From Lewinellaceae bacterium (GTDB taxonomy: Bacteria > Bacteroidota > Bacteroidia > Chitinophagales > Saprospiraceae): a DNA stretch of 64,000 bases. The notes under the pieces are model-generated. The model did not search any database and was not told the origin of the DNA. It worked only from the letters and a program-made list of their open reading frames with translations. The stretch's first letter is position 1. Each line of letters begins with the position of its first letter. The position numbers and the translations under genes are program-made. This document shows, piece after piece, positions 44,267 to 52,630 of the stretch. The stretch covers positions 372,001 through 436,000 of the forward strand of contig JACJYH010000001.1 of the NCBI GenBank assembly GCA_020636195.1. Reading direction: 5' to 3'.

Positions 44267-44330
44267 TAATGGACATTTTGTAGGCTGTTTTAGAGGACAT
44301 ACCGTCTAATGGACATTTTGCAGGATGTTT
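44267..44330 (+). repeat. Two 24-bp direct repeats with 40-bp period
   Basis: The copies at 44267-44290 and 44307-44330 differ at two bases; their shared core is TAATGGACATTTTG. They lie in the non-coding start of the accessory stretch, 54 bases after the membrane-protein gene. They resemble a tandem unit of 40 bp of which only the first 24 bases are kept the second time. No function is visible. Confidence 0.7.
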
Positions 44331-44396
44331 ATTTTTAATCATTTGAGCGCTAAATTGATAATATTAATACTTTTGTTCTTGTCTATTGAAACGGAA

Positions 44397-44422
44397 GTAG
44401 GCTCTGCTGGGGAGCAACCTAC
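44397..44422. other. Hairpin-forming sequence
   Basis: GTAG pairs with CTAC at the base (44397-44400 with 44419-44422), then GCTC with GAGC (44401-44404 with 44412-44415), leaving a 7-base loop and a 3-base bulge. It is non-coding and lies between the repeat pair and a small ORF. No T-tract follows, so it is not an obvious terminator. Confidence 0.35.
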
Positions 44423-44486
44423 CAGGGATAATATAGATGTTCGACGAAAAATGTCAAATTGAAGGGTTAAGGTTTTTAAACAACAA

Positions 44487-44699
44487 ATGACCAATGATGA
44501 AGTTGAAAAATTTGATGAAAATCAATTGGTCGTCAGAGCAAAGGTGAAAGTAGGGCATAGAACTTACGCAGCGTTTCAACCACCACTTTTCTTCGAAAAA
44601 ATAATTTCAAATTATTTTGAAATTTTAAAGCATCATAGCGGTGAAATGCAGTCTTGGGGACTAGAACAGGATTATTGGGTACTCCAGGCAAAAAAGTAA
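44487..44699 (+). CDS. Possible small protein
   Basis: A 70-residue open frame with an ATG start and reasonable composition (FQPPLFFEKIISNYFEILKHHSGE). It sits in an otherwise gene-free part of the accessory stretch, ends 89 bases before the next lipoprotein gene and has no recognised motif. It could be a small real gene or the tail of a decayed one; the preceding noncoding bases show no in-frame extension I can defend. Confidence 0.3.
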   Translation: MTNDEVEKFDENQLVVRAKVKVGHRTYAAFQPPLFFEKIISNYFEILKHHSGEMQSWGLEQDYWVLQAKK

Positions 44700-44788
44700 C
44701 TTTTTTACAAATCATGGATAATTTTTACAAATTAACAAAATAATTTGATTAGAACTTTGCATTTTTAAAAATCAAATAAAATAAAAGT

Positions 44789-45430
44789 ATGATAGACATT
44801 TCAAAGGTTCTTTTGACATCTGTTGTTTTTGTTATAATTAATTCATGTGAAAAAGATGAGGTGTCATCCGAAATTAATTCGGACTTTGAAGTAGCATTTC
44901 AAATTGAAAAGTTAAACTCTAGCTCTAATTATACCAGTGAGGTTAAAAGTGCTAATCATAAATCCACATCTCGATGGTGGTCTCAATGGGCAGACAACAA
45001 AACAGTCACATTGTCAAGTGAGGTACTTTTTGATTTGGAATTAGAAAATGGAGAAACTATAGAATTTGGTATTTGGTTTCTTAAAACGGATGAGAATAAG
45101 GACTTTGTGAACCTAGTTAAGGGTCAGACTCTTATCGATGGACAACTACAATATTATGAGGATTGGAACTATAATTCTATAACTCAAGAGACTGAAAATT
45201 TCTATAAAGGTTTTGATGAAGTGAGAATTTCAATTGATAATACTATTATTTCGACAAAAATTGCATATGAAGATATTGAAGTTACAAGTGTAGAACAAGT
45301 TATGGTAAATGGCGAAGAAAAGAATCTGATTACAATCAAATTTAAGGGTGAATCCTTGGGCGCATATAGTGGTAAAAATTCTGCTTATTTCAGAATATCA
45401 AGTGGCGTTTTCAAAGGTATCCTTAGATAA
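44789..45430 (+). CDS. Lipoprotein of unknown function
   Basis: A 213-residue protein. A short leader ends in VVFVIINSC, giving a lipobox-type Cys at residue 20 followed by acidic EKDE, a combination that in Bacteroidota often marks surface-exposed lipoproteins. The mature part is polar and probably beta-rich (DLELENGETIEFGIWF, LIDGQLQYYEDWNYN) and ends in SGVFKGILR. I know no family for it. It opens the accessory gene set that continues with a broken lipoprotein gene and a tyrosinase. Confidence 0.6.
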   Translation: MIDISKVLLTSVVFVIINSCEKDEVSSEINSDFEVAFQIEKLNSSSNYTSEVKSANHKSTSRWWSQWADNKTVTLSSEVLFDLELENGETIEFGIWFLKTDENKDFVNLVKGQTLIDGQLQYYEDWNYNSITQETENFYKGFDEVRISIDNTIISTKIAYEDIEVTSVEQVMVNGEEKNLITIKFKGESLGAYSGKNSAYFRISSGVFKGILR

Positions 45431-45514
45431 GATTTACTTTATAATAAATCAGAAATAGAAAAAGAAAAATAAGAGTTTAAAATCACAATTAATAATATCA
45501 CAAAAATAACAGTT

Positions 45515-45972
45515 ATGAAATATTCAAATATTATAACTATATTCATAATGTCATTATTGTTTTTGTCGTGTACTAAATCTGATAATTGTTTGTGGTGAGG
45601 ATCCATCCACTGGAGCAGTTTATAGGCAAATGGGTGCCTTATGAAATTTCATTTAGAGACGAAGTCTCTTTTGGACCATTCTCTTACAATTCTATCTTTA
45701 GTGCATATAACGATTCATTTGAGGTATTAGATACTATGGGATCATATATTCCAGCTGTTTATTATTCAGATTCAATTGGAAATATGATTTTTGAGATAGT
45801 CCCTGACAAGAAGGGGGAATTAAATTACGATAAGACAACTAACACTATTTCCTTTTTTGAAGAGAATATCTATTGGGTTGATGGACAATTAGAGTTTAAA
45901 TCAGATAGAGATATTTGGATTACTAGTAATAATGTATCGGGTCAAAGAATTATTAAAATTAAAAAAATATAA
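45515..45972 (+). pseudogene. Frameshifted lipoprotein gene (lipocalin-like)
   Basis: An ATG at 45515 starts a good lipoprotein leader (hydrophobic run, then FLSC with Cys at residue 19, TKSDN), but this frame meets TGA at 45596. The next frame continues from about 45586 with QFIGKWVPYEISFRDE, an N-terminus suggesting a lipocalin-like domain, and runs to 45972. Losing one base (or gaining two) between about 45575 and 45600 would explain the break. Neither half makes sense as a separate gene: the first lacks a body and the second lacks an export signal. A sequencing error is possible. Confidence 0.6.
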
Positions 45973-46068
45973 ACAGGAAATATTTTTTAAATATAATGTT
46001 TTTTTGCTTCCATTTCCATTTATGGACAATCAATAAGAAAAGATTATAGAGAATTCACAAGTCAAGAA

Positions 46069-47451
46069 ATGATTGATTACAGAGCTGCATTACAGAGTCT
46101 AAGAAATGCAGGTACTTGGAATACTTTAGCAACTGCACATGGGAATCATTTTACTAGCCAGATACATACTACAGGTAGTTTTACTGGAGAACAATTTTTA
46201 CCGTGGCATAGATTTTTCTTAATTGAAGTAGAATGGTATCAAAGAAATACAAGTAGTAATGCTATTTATTTAAGTATTCCATATTGGGATTGGAGGACAG
46301 ATAATACTACATCTGCGAATTGGCACACTTCATTTTTATCTACCTCCAATTTGACCGGATTTACATTTACAAGATGTTTGCCAGGATCTAGTTGTGCAGC
46401 ATCAGGTCCGAACCCATATTTGGCTAACACAACAGATATTTTAAATACGCTTAATTTAACGCCATTTTGGAATAATACAACTTCAAAGTCTACCACTTCT
46501 CCCGACTTTTCTCATAAACTAGAACATTATCATGATAGAGTTCACGTTTGGGTTGGCGGTAATACAGGTACTATGAATACCGGTACTTCACCTAATGATC
46601 CGATATTTTATTTACATCATAATATGATAGATTATTTATGGCAAATTTGGGAAGATAATACAACAGCTCTTCAGTCAAGTTTTCCTGTAACTGGTGCTAA
46701 TGCTATGGTTCATTATGGTACTCCTGAATATCCCTTTAATGTATTAGCAAACAACATGAAAGATAGCAGGTCAGTAACTAACCCTGCAAACAATACTTCA
46801 TTTTCCAGAGCAAATGATGTTTGGTTTGCTTTTAATAAAAAGGTAATTCTTGATGGTGCCAATGGAAGTGATTTTGTGTGTAGTGATGTAACCTCACCAT
46901 ATACGTACAGATACACTGCTGCTACAACTACTGGAGGTTCAACGGTAGAAGGATCTATTTTTGTTGGGGACCTACAAAGAGATGCTAGTGATAACGTGAT
47001 ATCTGATACAAAGGGAGGATTTAGAGTAGAGTCTGGAGTTACAGCTAATTTTAAGGCAGGAAAAGACATTACCTATAGACCAGGTTTCTGGGCTAAAAGC
47101 GGATCAAATGTCTCTGCTGGAATTATTTCAACAGCAAATGGAGACATAAATTCTGAAGTTGTTGAATCACGTGAGGATTCACAACCACCTAAATTTAACT
47201 GCGTTGTTTATCCAAATCCAACTTCAAGCATTTTCAATATTGATGGTTTTTTACCTAAGATTGATAATGTATTAGCGATAAATATATTTGATTTGAGGGG
47301 AACGCAAATTTATACTTGCAAAGAAATTTTACCTTTTGGTGCATTTTCCAAAAATATTGAACTTGGAAATGATTTAAAAAGCGGAGTATATATTTTGCAA
47401 ATTATTGAAAATGGAAATGTGTACAGTCAAAAGATAGTCAAGATAGAGTAA
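46069..47451 (+). CDS. T9SS-exported tyrosinase
   Basis: A copper phenol oxidase of the tyrosinase family. Copper site A: His in TAHGNHF, IHTTG and FLPWHRFF. Copper site B: HDRVHVWVGG and DPIFYLHHNMIDYLW. A region with KAGKDITYRPGFWAKSGS, common in T9SS cargo, precedes a type A sorting domain starting VVYPNPTSS and ending YSQKIVKIE. The domain clearly begins upstream of this ATG: the frame is open from 45997 and encodes signal-peptide-like FFASISIYGQ, then IRKDYREFTSQE. The only upstream ATG (45996) is one base out of frame across a run of seven T. Substrates could be phenols or tyrosyl residues; it may make melanin-like pigment. Confidence 0.85.
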   Translation: MIDYRAALQSLRNAGTWNTLATAHGNHFTSQIHTTGSFTGEQFLPWHRFFLIEVEWYQRNTSSNAIYLSIPYWDWRTDNTTSANWHTSFLSTSNLTGFTFTRCLPGSSCAASGPNPYLANTTDILNTLNLTPFWNNTTSKSTTSPDFSHKLEHYHDRVHVWVGGNTGTMNTGTSPNDPIFYLHHNMIDYLWQIWEDNTTALQSSFPVTGANAMVHYGTPEYPFNVLANNMKDSRSVTNPANNTSFSRANDVWFAFNKKVILDGANGSDFVCSDVTSPYTYRYTAATTTGGSTVEGSIFVGDLQRDASDNVISDTKGGFRVESGVTANFKAGKDITYRPGFWAKSGSNVSAGIISTANGDINSEVVESREDSQPPKFNCVVYPNPTSSIFNIDGFLPKIDNVLAINIFDLRGTQIYTCKEILPFGAFSKNIELGNDLKSGVYILQIIENGNVYSQKIVKIE

Positions 47452-47494
47452 TATTCTATGATTTATTTAGAAATTCAAAGTACATAGAAAACAC

Positions 47495-47534
47495 AGTATA
47501 GAACGAGAAAAAGGTTTGTCTCTCGTTCTATACT
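47495..47534. terminator. Strong hairpin between convergent tyrosinase and marC genes
   Basis: Perfect 14-bp arms (47495-47508 and 47521-47534) enclose a 12-base loop. The position between two convergent genes suggests a shared terminator, but neither side has a good T-tract, so termination by itself is not certain. Confidence 0.55.
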
Positions 47535-47543
47535 CAACGAAAA

Positions 47544-48149
47544 TTATTTGGTTCGGAGAAACCCAAGTTTTTGGTCCGGCGTGATGACTAAGTGAAAGTT
47601 TTCTTTAAAAAGTTTTATAGCGATTGCCAAAAGTATGATGCCAAATACCTTTCTTAAAACAGCCGCCCCGGAATCACCCAATTTATCTTTTATCCAACCG
47701 GAAAAGTGAAGCACTGCAAATACTACTACGATATTTAAAAAAATGGCCGCAAGGATATCAATGTTTTGATACTTTGATTTTAGTGAAATGATGGTGGTCA
47801 TTGTTCCGGCACCGGCAATCAGCGGAAATGCAATAGGCACTATTGTTCCGGTATTAGATCCATGAGACTCTTTAAAAAATCGAACCCCAAGGATCATCTC
47901 TAACCCTAGAAAGAGAATGATAATCGCGCCTGCGACAGCAAATGATTGGACATCCACACCGAATATATTTAAAATACCTTCTCCTGCGTATAAAAATGCC
48001 ACCATAATGAAAAAGGATACCAATGCCGCCTTCATAGAATCAACTTCTACACCCTTCTTCTTCAAATCGATAATAACAGGAATATTTCCCAGTACATCTA
48101 TTACCGAAAAAAGTATAAGAGCAACAGACAACACATTTTTGATAACCAT
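47544..48149 (-). CDS. MarC-family membrane protein
   Basis: A 201-residue inner-membrane protein with about six transmembrane segments of the MarC/UPF0056 family. Signatures are FSVIDVLGNIPVIIDL near the start (like the DPxGNxP motif) and IVPIAFPLIAGAGTMTTIISL in the middle. MarC was once tied to multiple antibiotic resistance, but that role is not supported; the function is unknown. It is transcribed leftward and ends 10 bases from the hairpin after the tyrosinase gene. Confidence 0.9.
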   Translation of the reverse strand: MVIKNVLSVALILFSVIDVLGNIPVIIDLKKKGVEVDSMKAALVSFFIMVAFLYAGEGILNIFGVDVQSFAVAGAIIILFLGLEMILGVRFFKESHGSNTGTIVPIAFPLIAGAGTMTTIISLKSKYQNIDILAAIFLNIVVVFAVLHFSGWIKDKLGDSGAAVLRKVFGIILLAIAIKLFKENFHLVITPDQKLGFLRTK

Positions 48150-48286
48150 AAAATATAATTTGGTTTTAAGATCAAGATTAGACGCAAAAAGAAATATAAT
48201 GTTGTAAAAGGATAAATTGCAAGATTATATTTTACACAATTTTAACAATAGTTTGAAAACGAAAAGGAATCTCCCTTTGGGATTGT

Positions 48287-49372
48287 TTATTTTTGGGCAG
48301 TTTTGTAAAGTATGTATGCCACTATAGAGAAAAAGATATTTGGTATCCACACACCAATAAGTGGTGGCAATGATAAATTTGATGAAAATGTGGTGCTAAA
48401 CTTTGAAATAATCACAAAAACAGAACCAATGATCACGCCTATGGCCAAGTGAAATCCCATGCCACCTCTCACCTTGCGGGAAGCCACAGATACGCCTATT
48501 AACGTCAAAATCAGTATCGTAAAAGGATCGGCAGTACGTCGGTAGAGTTCTATTTTATATTTCTTACCGGAATCCAAGCCTTTATTTTGCTCATTTTTTA
48601 AATAGTCGCGTAGATCTGATGTATTCATCATTTCCATTTGTTTTGTGTAATAAGTAAAATCTTTGGGATTGAAGTTGAAAGTTGTATCCAATGTAGCAGC
48701 AGGTTTTTGAATTAAACTCTCTTTTAACCCATCAAAAGTTCTCACTTCATATCCTTCTAATTTCCATTGATTGGGAATCCCGGAATAAATAATTCTATTC
48801 GCTTTCAATGTGTACACCAATTCATTATTTAAAAATTTTTCAAATCTGAAAGTCCTTCCTGTGCTGTCGGCAATGGAATAATTTCTGATATACACTTTTT
48901 CAGTTGGAGATGTCCAGAAATGGAGGTTGTAGTTTCTGGCTTGCTTGAAAGATTTCTTGATGTATTCGCTTTCAAATTCATTTTTTATCTTGTTGGACTT
49001 TGGTATGATGTAATTGTTTCCAATCCATAAAAGCACAGCAAGAATCGTAGCGGAAATCATATATGGTGCTAAAAATCTTACGTAACTTACCCTTGAGCTA
49101 AGAATACTGATGATCTCCGAATTTTTAGCCATCCTTGAGGTAAAGAAAATCACGGCCAACAAGGCAAATAAAGGCCATAACAAGCCGTTGATCCATGGAA
49201 TAAAATGGAGATAGTATCCGACTGCAATCTGTTTTAATGATAAATTTGAATCAATAAACTTATCTACTTGTTCAAAATAGTTGATTGTGATTGCAATCAT
49301 CGTGATGAGTAACATTGTAAAGAAAAATGTACTCAAATATTTTTTGATGATATAAATGTCAAGAATTTTCAT
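48287..49372 (-). CDS. LptF/LptG-type (YjgP/YjgQ) permease
   Basis: A 361-residue inner-membrane protein of the LPS-transport permease family. It has three N-terminal membrane helices (YLSTFFFTMLLITMIA, then INGLLWPLFALLAVIFFTSRMAKNSEI with the family SRMxxxxEI element), a periplasmic beta-jellyroll (about residues 125-265) and three C-terminal helices with DPFTILILTLIGVSVA. With LptB2 it pulls LPS from the membrane. LptF and LptG cannot be told apart here. The ATG at 49372 overlaps the tgt stop by ATGA, indicating translational coupling. Confidence 0.9.
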   Translation of the reverse strand: MKILDIYIIKKYLSTFFFTMLLITMIAITINYFEQVDKFIDSNLSLKQIAVGYYLHFIPWINGLLWPLFALLAVIFFTSRMAKNSEIISILSSRVSYVRFLAPYMISATILAVLLWIGNNYIIPKSNKIKNEFESEYIKKSFKQARNYNLHFWTSPTEKVYIRNYSIADSTGRTFRFEKFLNNELVYTLKANRIIYSGIPNQWKLEGYEVRTFDGLKESLIQKPAATLDTTFNFNPKDFTYYTKQMEMMNTSDLRDYLKNEQNKGLDSGKKYKIELYRRTADPFTILILTLIGVSVASRKVRGGMGFHLAIGVIIGSVFVIISKFSTTFSSNLSLPPLIGVWIPNIFFSIVAYILYKTAQK

Positions 49373-50502
49373 CAGAGCCTTTGGGACAATTTTGGTAGCA
49401 TTGCATCTTTCCAAGGAGTAAAGGTTCCGTCAATGATGTTTTGACGTGCTTCTCCTACTAAAGAAAGAAAAAAGGAAAGATTATGTAATGTTGCGATTTG
49501 AGCAGCCAGTAATTCTTCGGTTTTGAATAGATGACGTAAGTACGCTTTTGAATGTTGCCTTGATGTTGTGGCGGGACTATCTTCGTCAATTGGGGAGAAG
49601 TCATCTTGCCACTTGGAATTTTTCATATTCATTATGCCATTTCTTGTGTATAAAATTCCGTGACGTGCATTTCTGGAAGGAAGCACACAATCAAACATAT
49701 CTATACCCAAAGCAATGGATTCTAAAATGTTTTCGGGCAGACCGACACCCATAAGGTATCTTGGAGTATCGGATGGAAGTATGTTACAGACCAATTCGGT
49801 CATTTTATACATTTCTTCGTGAGGTTCGCCCACGGATAAACCTCCAATGGCATTTAAAGATTGATTTTGGGCAGCGCTGAATTCTGCAGAAATTTTACGC
49901 AATTCCGGAAACGTACTTCCTTGAACAATTGGAGCAAAAATTTGGCTATATCCATAAACAGAGGAACTGTTTTCAAAGGCATCGATACACCGTAATAGCC
50001 ATCGGTGCGTCATGTGCATCGATTTTTCAGCGTATTTGTACTCACATGGCCAAGGAGTACATTCATCGAACGCCATTATAATGTCTGCGCCGATGATCCG
50101 TTGTGTTTCGATGACATTTTCCGGTGTGAATACATGCCTAGAACCATCTATATGGGATTGGAATTTTACACCATCTTCAGTAATTTTCCTCATTCCCTTG
50201 AGAGAATAGACTTGATAACCACCCGAATCTGTTAAAATAGGCTTATCCCAATGAATGAATTTATGTAATCCACCTGCTTTTCTGATAATATCTTTTCCCG
50301 GTCTTAAGTAAAGATGATAGGTATTTGAGAGGATGATTTGTGCCTTGATAACGTCATGAAGTTCGGATTGGTGAACACCTTTTACCGTACCTTGTGTTCC
50401 CACAGGCATAAAGATGGGTGTCTGTATTGTGCCATGATCTGTATGCAATACACCCGCACGTGCAGATGATTTTTTATCAGATTTTTCAATGACAAACTTC
50501 AT
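49372..50502 (-). CDS. tgt: tRNA-guanine transglycosylase
   Basis: A 376-residue TGT that exchanges G34 for preQ1 in tRNAs with GUN anticodons. Catalytic Asp residues are in LTDSGGYQVYSL and FDCVLPSRNARHG; QGSTFPELR and GGLSVGEPHEEM match the family. The zinc-binding CxCxxC segment near residue 310 of other bacterial TGTs is not recognisable (the region reads DEDSPATTSRQHSKAYLRHLF), so the Cys ligands seem replaced. queG of the same pathway is at 8.0-9.0 kb. Confidence 0.93.
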   Translation of the reverse strand: MKFVIEKSDKKSSARAGVLHTDHGTIQTPIFMPVGTQGTVKGVHQSELHDVIKAQIILSNTYHLYLRPGKDIIRKAGGLHKFIHWDKPILTDSGGYQVYSLKGMRKITEDGVKFQSHIDGSRHVFTPENVIETQRIIGADIIMAFDECTPWPCEYKYAEKSMHMTHRWLLRCIDAFENSSSVYGYSQIFAPIVQGSTFPELRKISAEFSAAQNQSLNAIGGLSVGEPHEEMYKMTELVCNILPSDTPRYLMGVGLPENILESIALGIDMFDCVLPSRNARHGILYTRNGIMNMKNSKWQDDFSPIDEDSPATTSRQHSKAYLRHLFKTEELLAAQIATLHNLSFFLSLVGEARQNIIDGTFTPWKDAMLPKLSQRL

Positions 50503-50534
50503 TCAGAAATAGGTGAATTAGATGATTTCATTGG

Positions 50535-52145
50535 TTACATTTTATCATCTCTAGTGATGGAATTGGGTTGATTCGCCAAATTCCAAATGGTATAGAAAAA
50601 CAATTCTCCACGTTGTCTCATGAGGTTAAAATGGATTTTCTCCACATCATCTCCAGGCATATGATAATCTTGGTGGACTCCGCTGAAAAAGAAAACAGAA
50701 GGGATACCTCTTTCTGCAAAATTATAGTGGTCAGACCTATAGTAGTATTTATTTGGATCTTCTTCGGAATTGTATTTGTAGTCCAAGGTCAAACCAACTT
50801 TATAATTGGTGTATCTCACTACTTTATCCAACTCTTTACTGAGTCTATCAGATCCAATCACATAAATATATGATGTGTCGGTAAGGTGTGCATCATCAAT
50901 CCTCCCAACCATATCTATATTTACATTAACCATTGTTTTATCCAATGGAAAAACAGGATTGTTGACATAATATTTTGACCCTAAAAGTCCTTTTTCTTCA
51001 CCGGCAACCCAAACAAAGGCAATAGACCTTTCCGGTCTCTCAGCTCTGTTTACGGCTGTTTGAAATAATCTTGCCAATTCCATTAAAGTAACTGTTCCTG
51101 ATCCATTGTCATCTGCGCCATTAAAGATTTCATCACCTTTTTTGCCTAGGTGGTCGTAATGTGCGGAGACGATGATGATTTCATCTTTTTTACTTTTGCC
51201 TTCTATAAATCCCATGACATTATTGCCTTCCATTGTTTTGACCTCTTTGCTCATATTCATGATAAAATTATTCGGCAATATTACATTGGCGGGTTTTCCT
51301 TTTGCAATCTTTTTTCTTGCTTTCAGGATTTTAGCTTCTTGAGCACCAAAAATTTCCTTAGCGATATCTGATGAAATATACGCATAATTGGCTGTTTCTA
51401 GCGGTTTATCTTTGAGATTTCCTAACTGTAGAAAAGGAGACAAGAATTTTTTTCGATTTTCTTCAGTGAGTTTTTTAAAATCTTTAGTGATGATCAACAC
51501 CAATTTCACTCCATTTTCTTTTGCTACTTTTAATTTCTTAGTGATGTCAGAACTCCAAGATGATAGACTAGTATCTTTGGTGATGAAGGACCTACCGTCT
51601 TCTGCTATTGGTTCTCCTTCATTGATGATGATGACTTTATCTTTTACCTTAACTTTTTTATAGTCATTGTAATTACGGTCAGAAATTCCATATCCTAGAA
51701 AAGTGACTACATCAGTTTTAATCAACGGAGCATTCTCATTTTGTTCCGGGAAAGCCAAATAATCCCACATCAATTTAAATCGTTTTCCATTGATATATAA
51801 ATCGGTATCGACCCATTTTGAATATGTGAATGCTATAGGTTGCAAATAAGAATTGGTTTGAGGGATTGGTTGTAATCCTAACTTTGACAAGTATTTTGAT
51901 ATAAAATCACCGGCTAGTTGAAGTCCTTTTTGGCCCGTCTCTCTACCTTCCAATGAATCACTTGCTAAAATGCTCAAATGGTTCTTTAGATTCTCAACAG
52001 AATACATCGATGCAATTTGTACATCAGAATCAGAGCCATTCACTACTCCATCTTTACCTTTTATGACTCCGCTAAAATACTGTCCGTATCCGATTATGTG
52101 GACAATAAAACAACCAATGATTAATATTAAAACTTTACTGTTCAT
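50535..52145 (-). CDS. Secreted M28-family zinc aminopeptidase
   Basis: A 536-residue exported peptidase. The signal peptide ends near IIGYGQ. After a PA-domain-like insertion (about residues 110-280), the M28 catalytic part has co-catalytic zinc ligands in SAHYDHLG and NGADDNGSGT, the general-base pair in GEEKGLLGS, and NIDMVGR, RSDHYNF and YHMPGDD. It should release N-terminal amino acids from peptides in the periplasm or outside. It lies in the DUF2723-rpiB-M28-tgt-lptF/G-like operon with gaps of 32-38 bp. Confidence 0.93.
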   Translation of the reverse strand: MNSKVLILIIGCFIVHIIGYGQYFSGVIKGKDGVVNGSDSDVQIASMYSVENLKNHLSILASDSLEGRETGQKGLQLAGDFISKYLSKLGLQPIPQTNSYLQPIAFTYSKWVDTDLYINGKRFKLMWDYLAFPEQNENAPLIKTDVVTFLGYGISDRNYNDYKKVKVKDKVIIINEGEPIAEDGRSFITKDTSLSSWSSDITKKLKVAKENGVKLVLIITKDFKKLTEENRKKFLSPFLQLGNLKDKPLETANYAYISSDIAKEIFGAQEAKILKARKKIAKGKPANVILPNNFIMNMSKEVKTMEGNNVMGFIEGKSKKDEIIIVSAHYDHLGKKGDEIFNGADDNGSGTVTLMELARLFQTAVNRAERPERSIAFVWVAGEEKGLLGSKYYVNNPVFPLDKTMVNVNIDMVGRIDDAHLTDTSYIYVIGSDRLSKELDKVVRYTNYKVGLTLDYKYNSEEDPNKYYYRSDHYNFAERGIPSVFFFSGVHQDYHMPGDDVEKIHFNLMRQRGELFFYTIWNLANQPNSITRDDKM

Positions 52146-52183
52146 GAATTTGATAAAATAAGTTTATTAAGAATAAACGGTCT

Positions 52184-52630
52184 TCAGATATCAATTTTTT
52201 CGACTCTTTTTTGGTGTCTGCCACCTTCAAACTCATTTGTGAGAAAGGCTTTTACAATACTTCTTGCCTTTCTTTTGGAAACAAATCTGGCAGGAATACA
52301 GACAATATTTGCGTTGTTATGTTTGCGAGCCAAAGCTGCCAACTCATCATTCCAGCAGAGTGCAGCTCTTATGCCGGCATGTTTATTGGCAGAAATGCAG
52401 ACACCATTTCCACTACCACACAATAAAATGCCATAGGCAGAATCCCCTGAAGAAGCCACTTGCGACGCAACAGCATGAGCATAGTCAGGATAATCAACGG
52501 AATGTGCATCAAAGGTTCCAACATCGATGATGTTTTTGTACCCATTGTGTTTCAAGAAATGGTGAATGGATTCTTTCCACTCAAATCCTGCATGATCACT
52601 GCCTAATATTATTGGGTTTGTTTGGCTCAT
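52184..52630 (-). CDS. rpiB: Ribose-5-phosphate isomerase B
   Basis: A 148-residue RpiB that interconverts ribose-5-phosphate and ribulose-5-phosphate. The start GSDHAGFEWK and catalytic CGSGNGVCISANKHAGIRAALCW are present; RFVSKRKARSIVKAFL closes the fold. RpiB can also act on allose-6-phosphate, but no allose genes are near. Its start overlaps the end of the DUF2723 gene by 35 bp. Confidence 0.96.
   Translation of the reverse strand: MSQTNPIILGSDHAGFEWKESIHHFLKHNGYKNIIDVGTFDAHSVDYPDYAHAVASQVASSGDSAYGILLCGSGNGVCISANKHAGIRAALCWNDELAALARKHNNANIVCIPARFVSKRKARSIVKAFLTNEFEGGRHQKRVEKIDI

Noticed and set aside
47168..47173. CACGTG core as a third parS
   Set aside because: The flanking bases do not match the 16-bp consensus; the same holds for CACGTG at 54026-54031.
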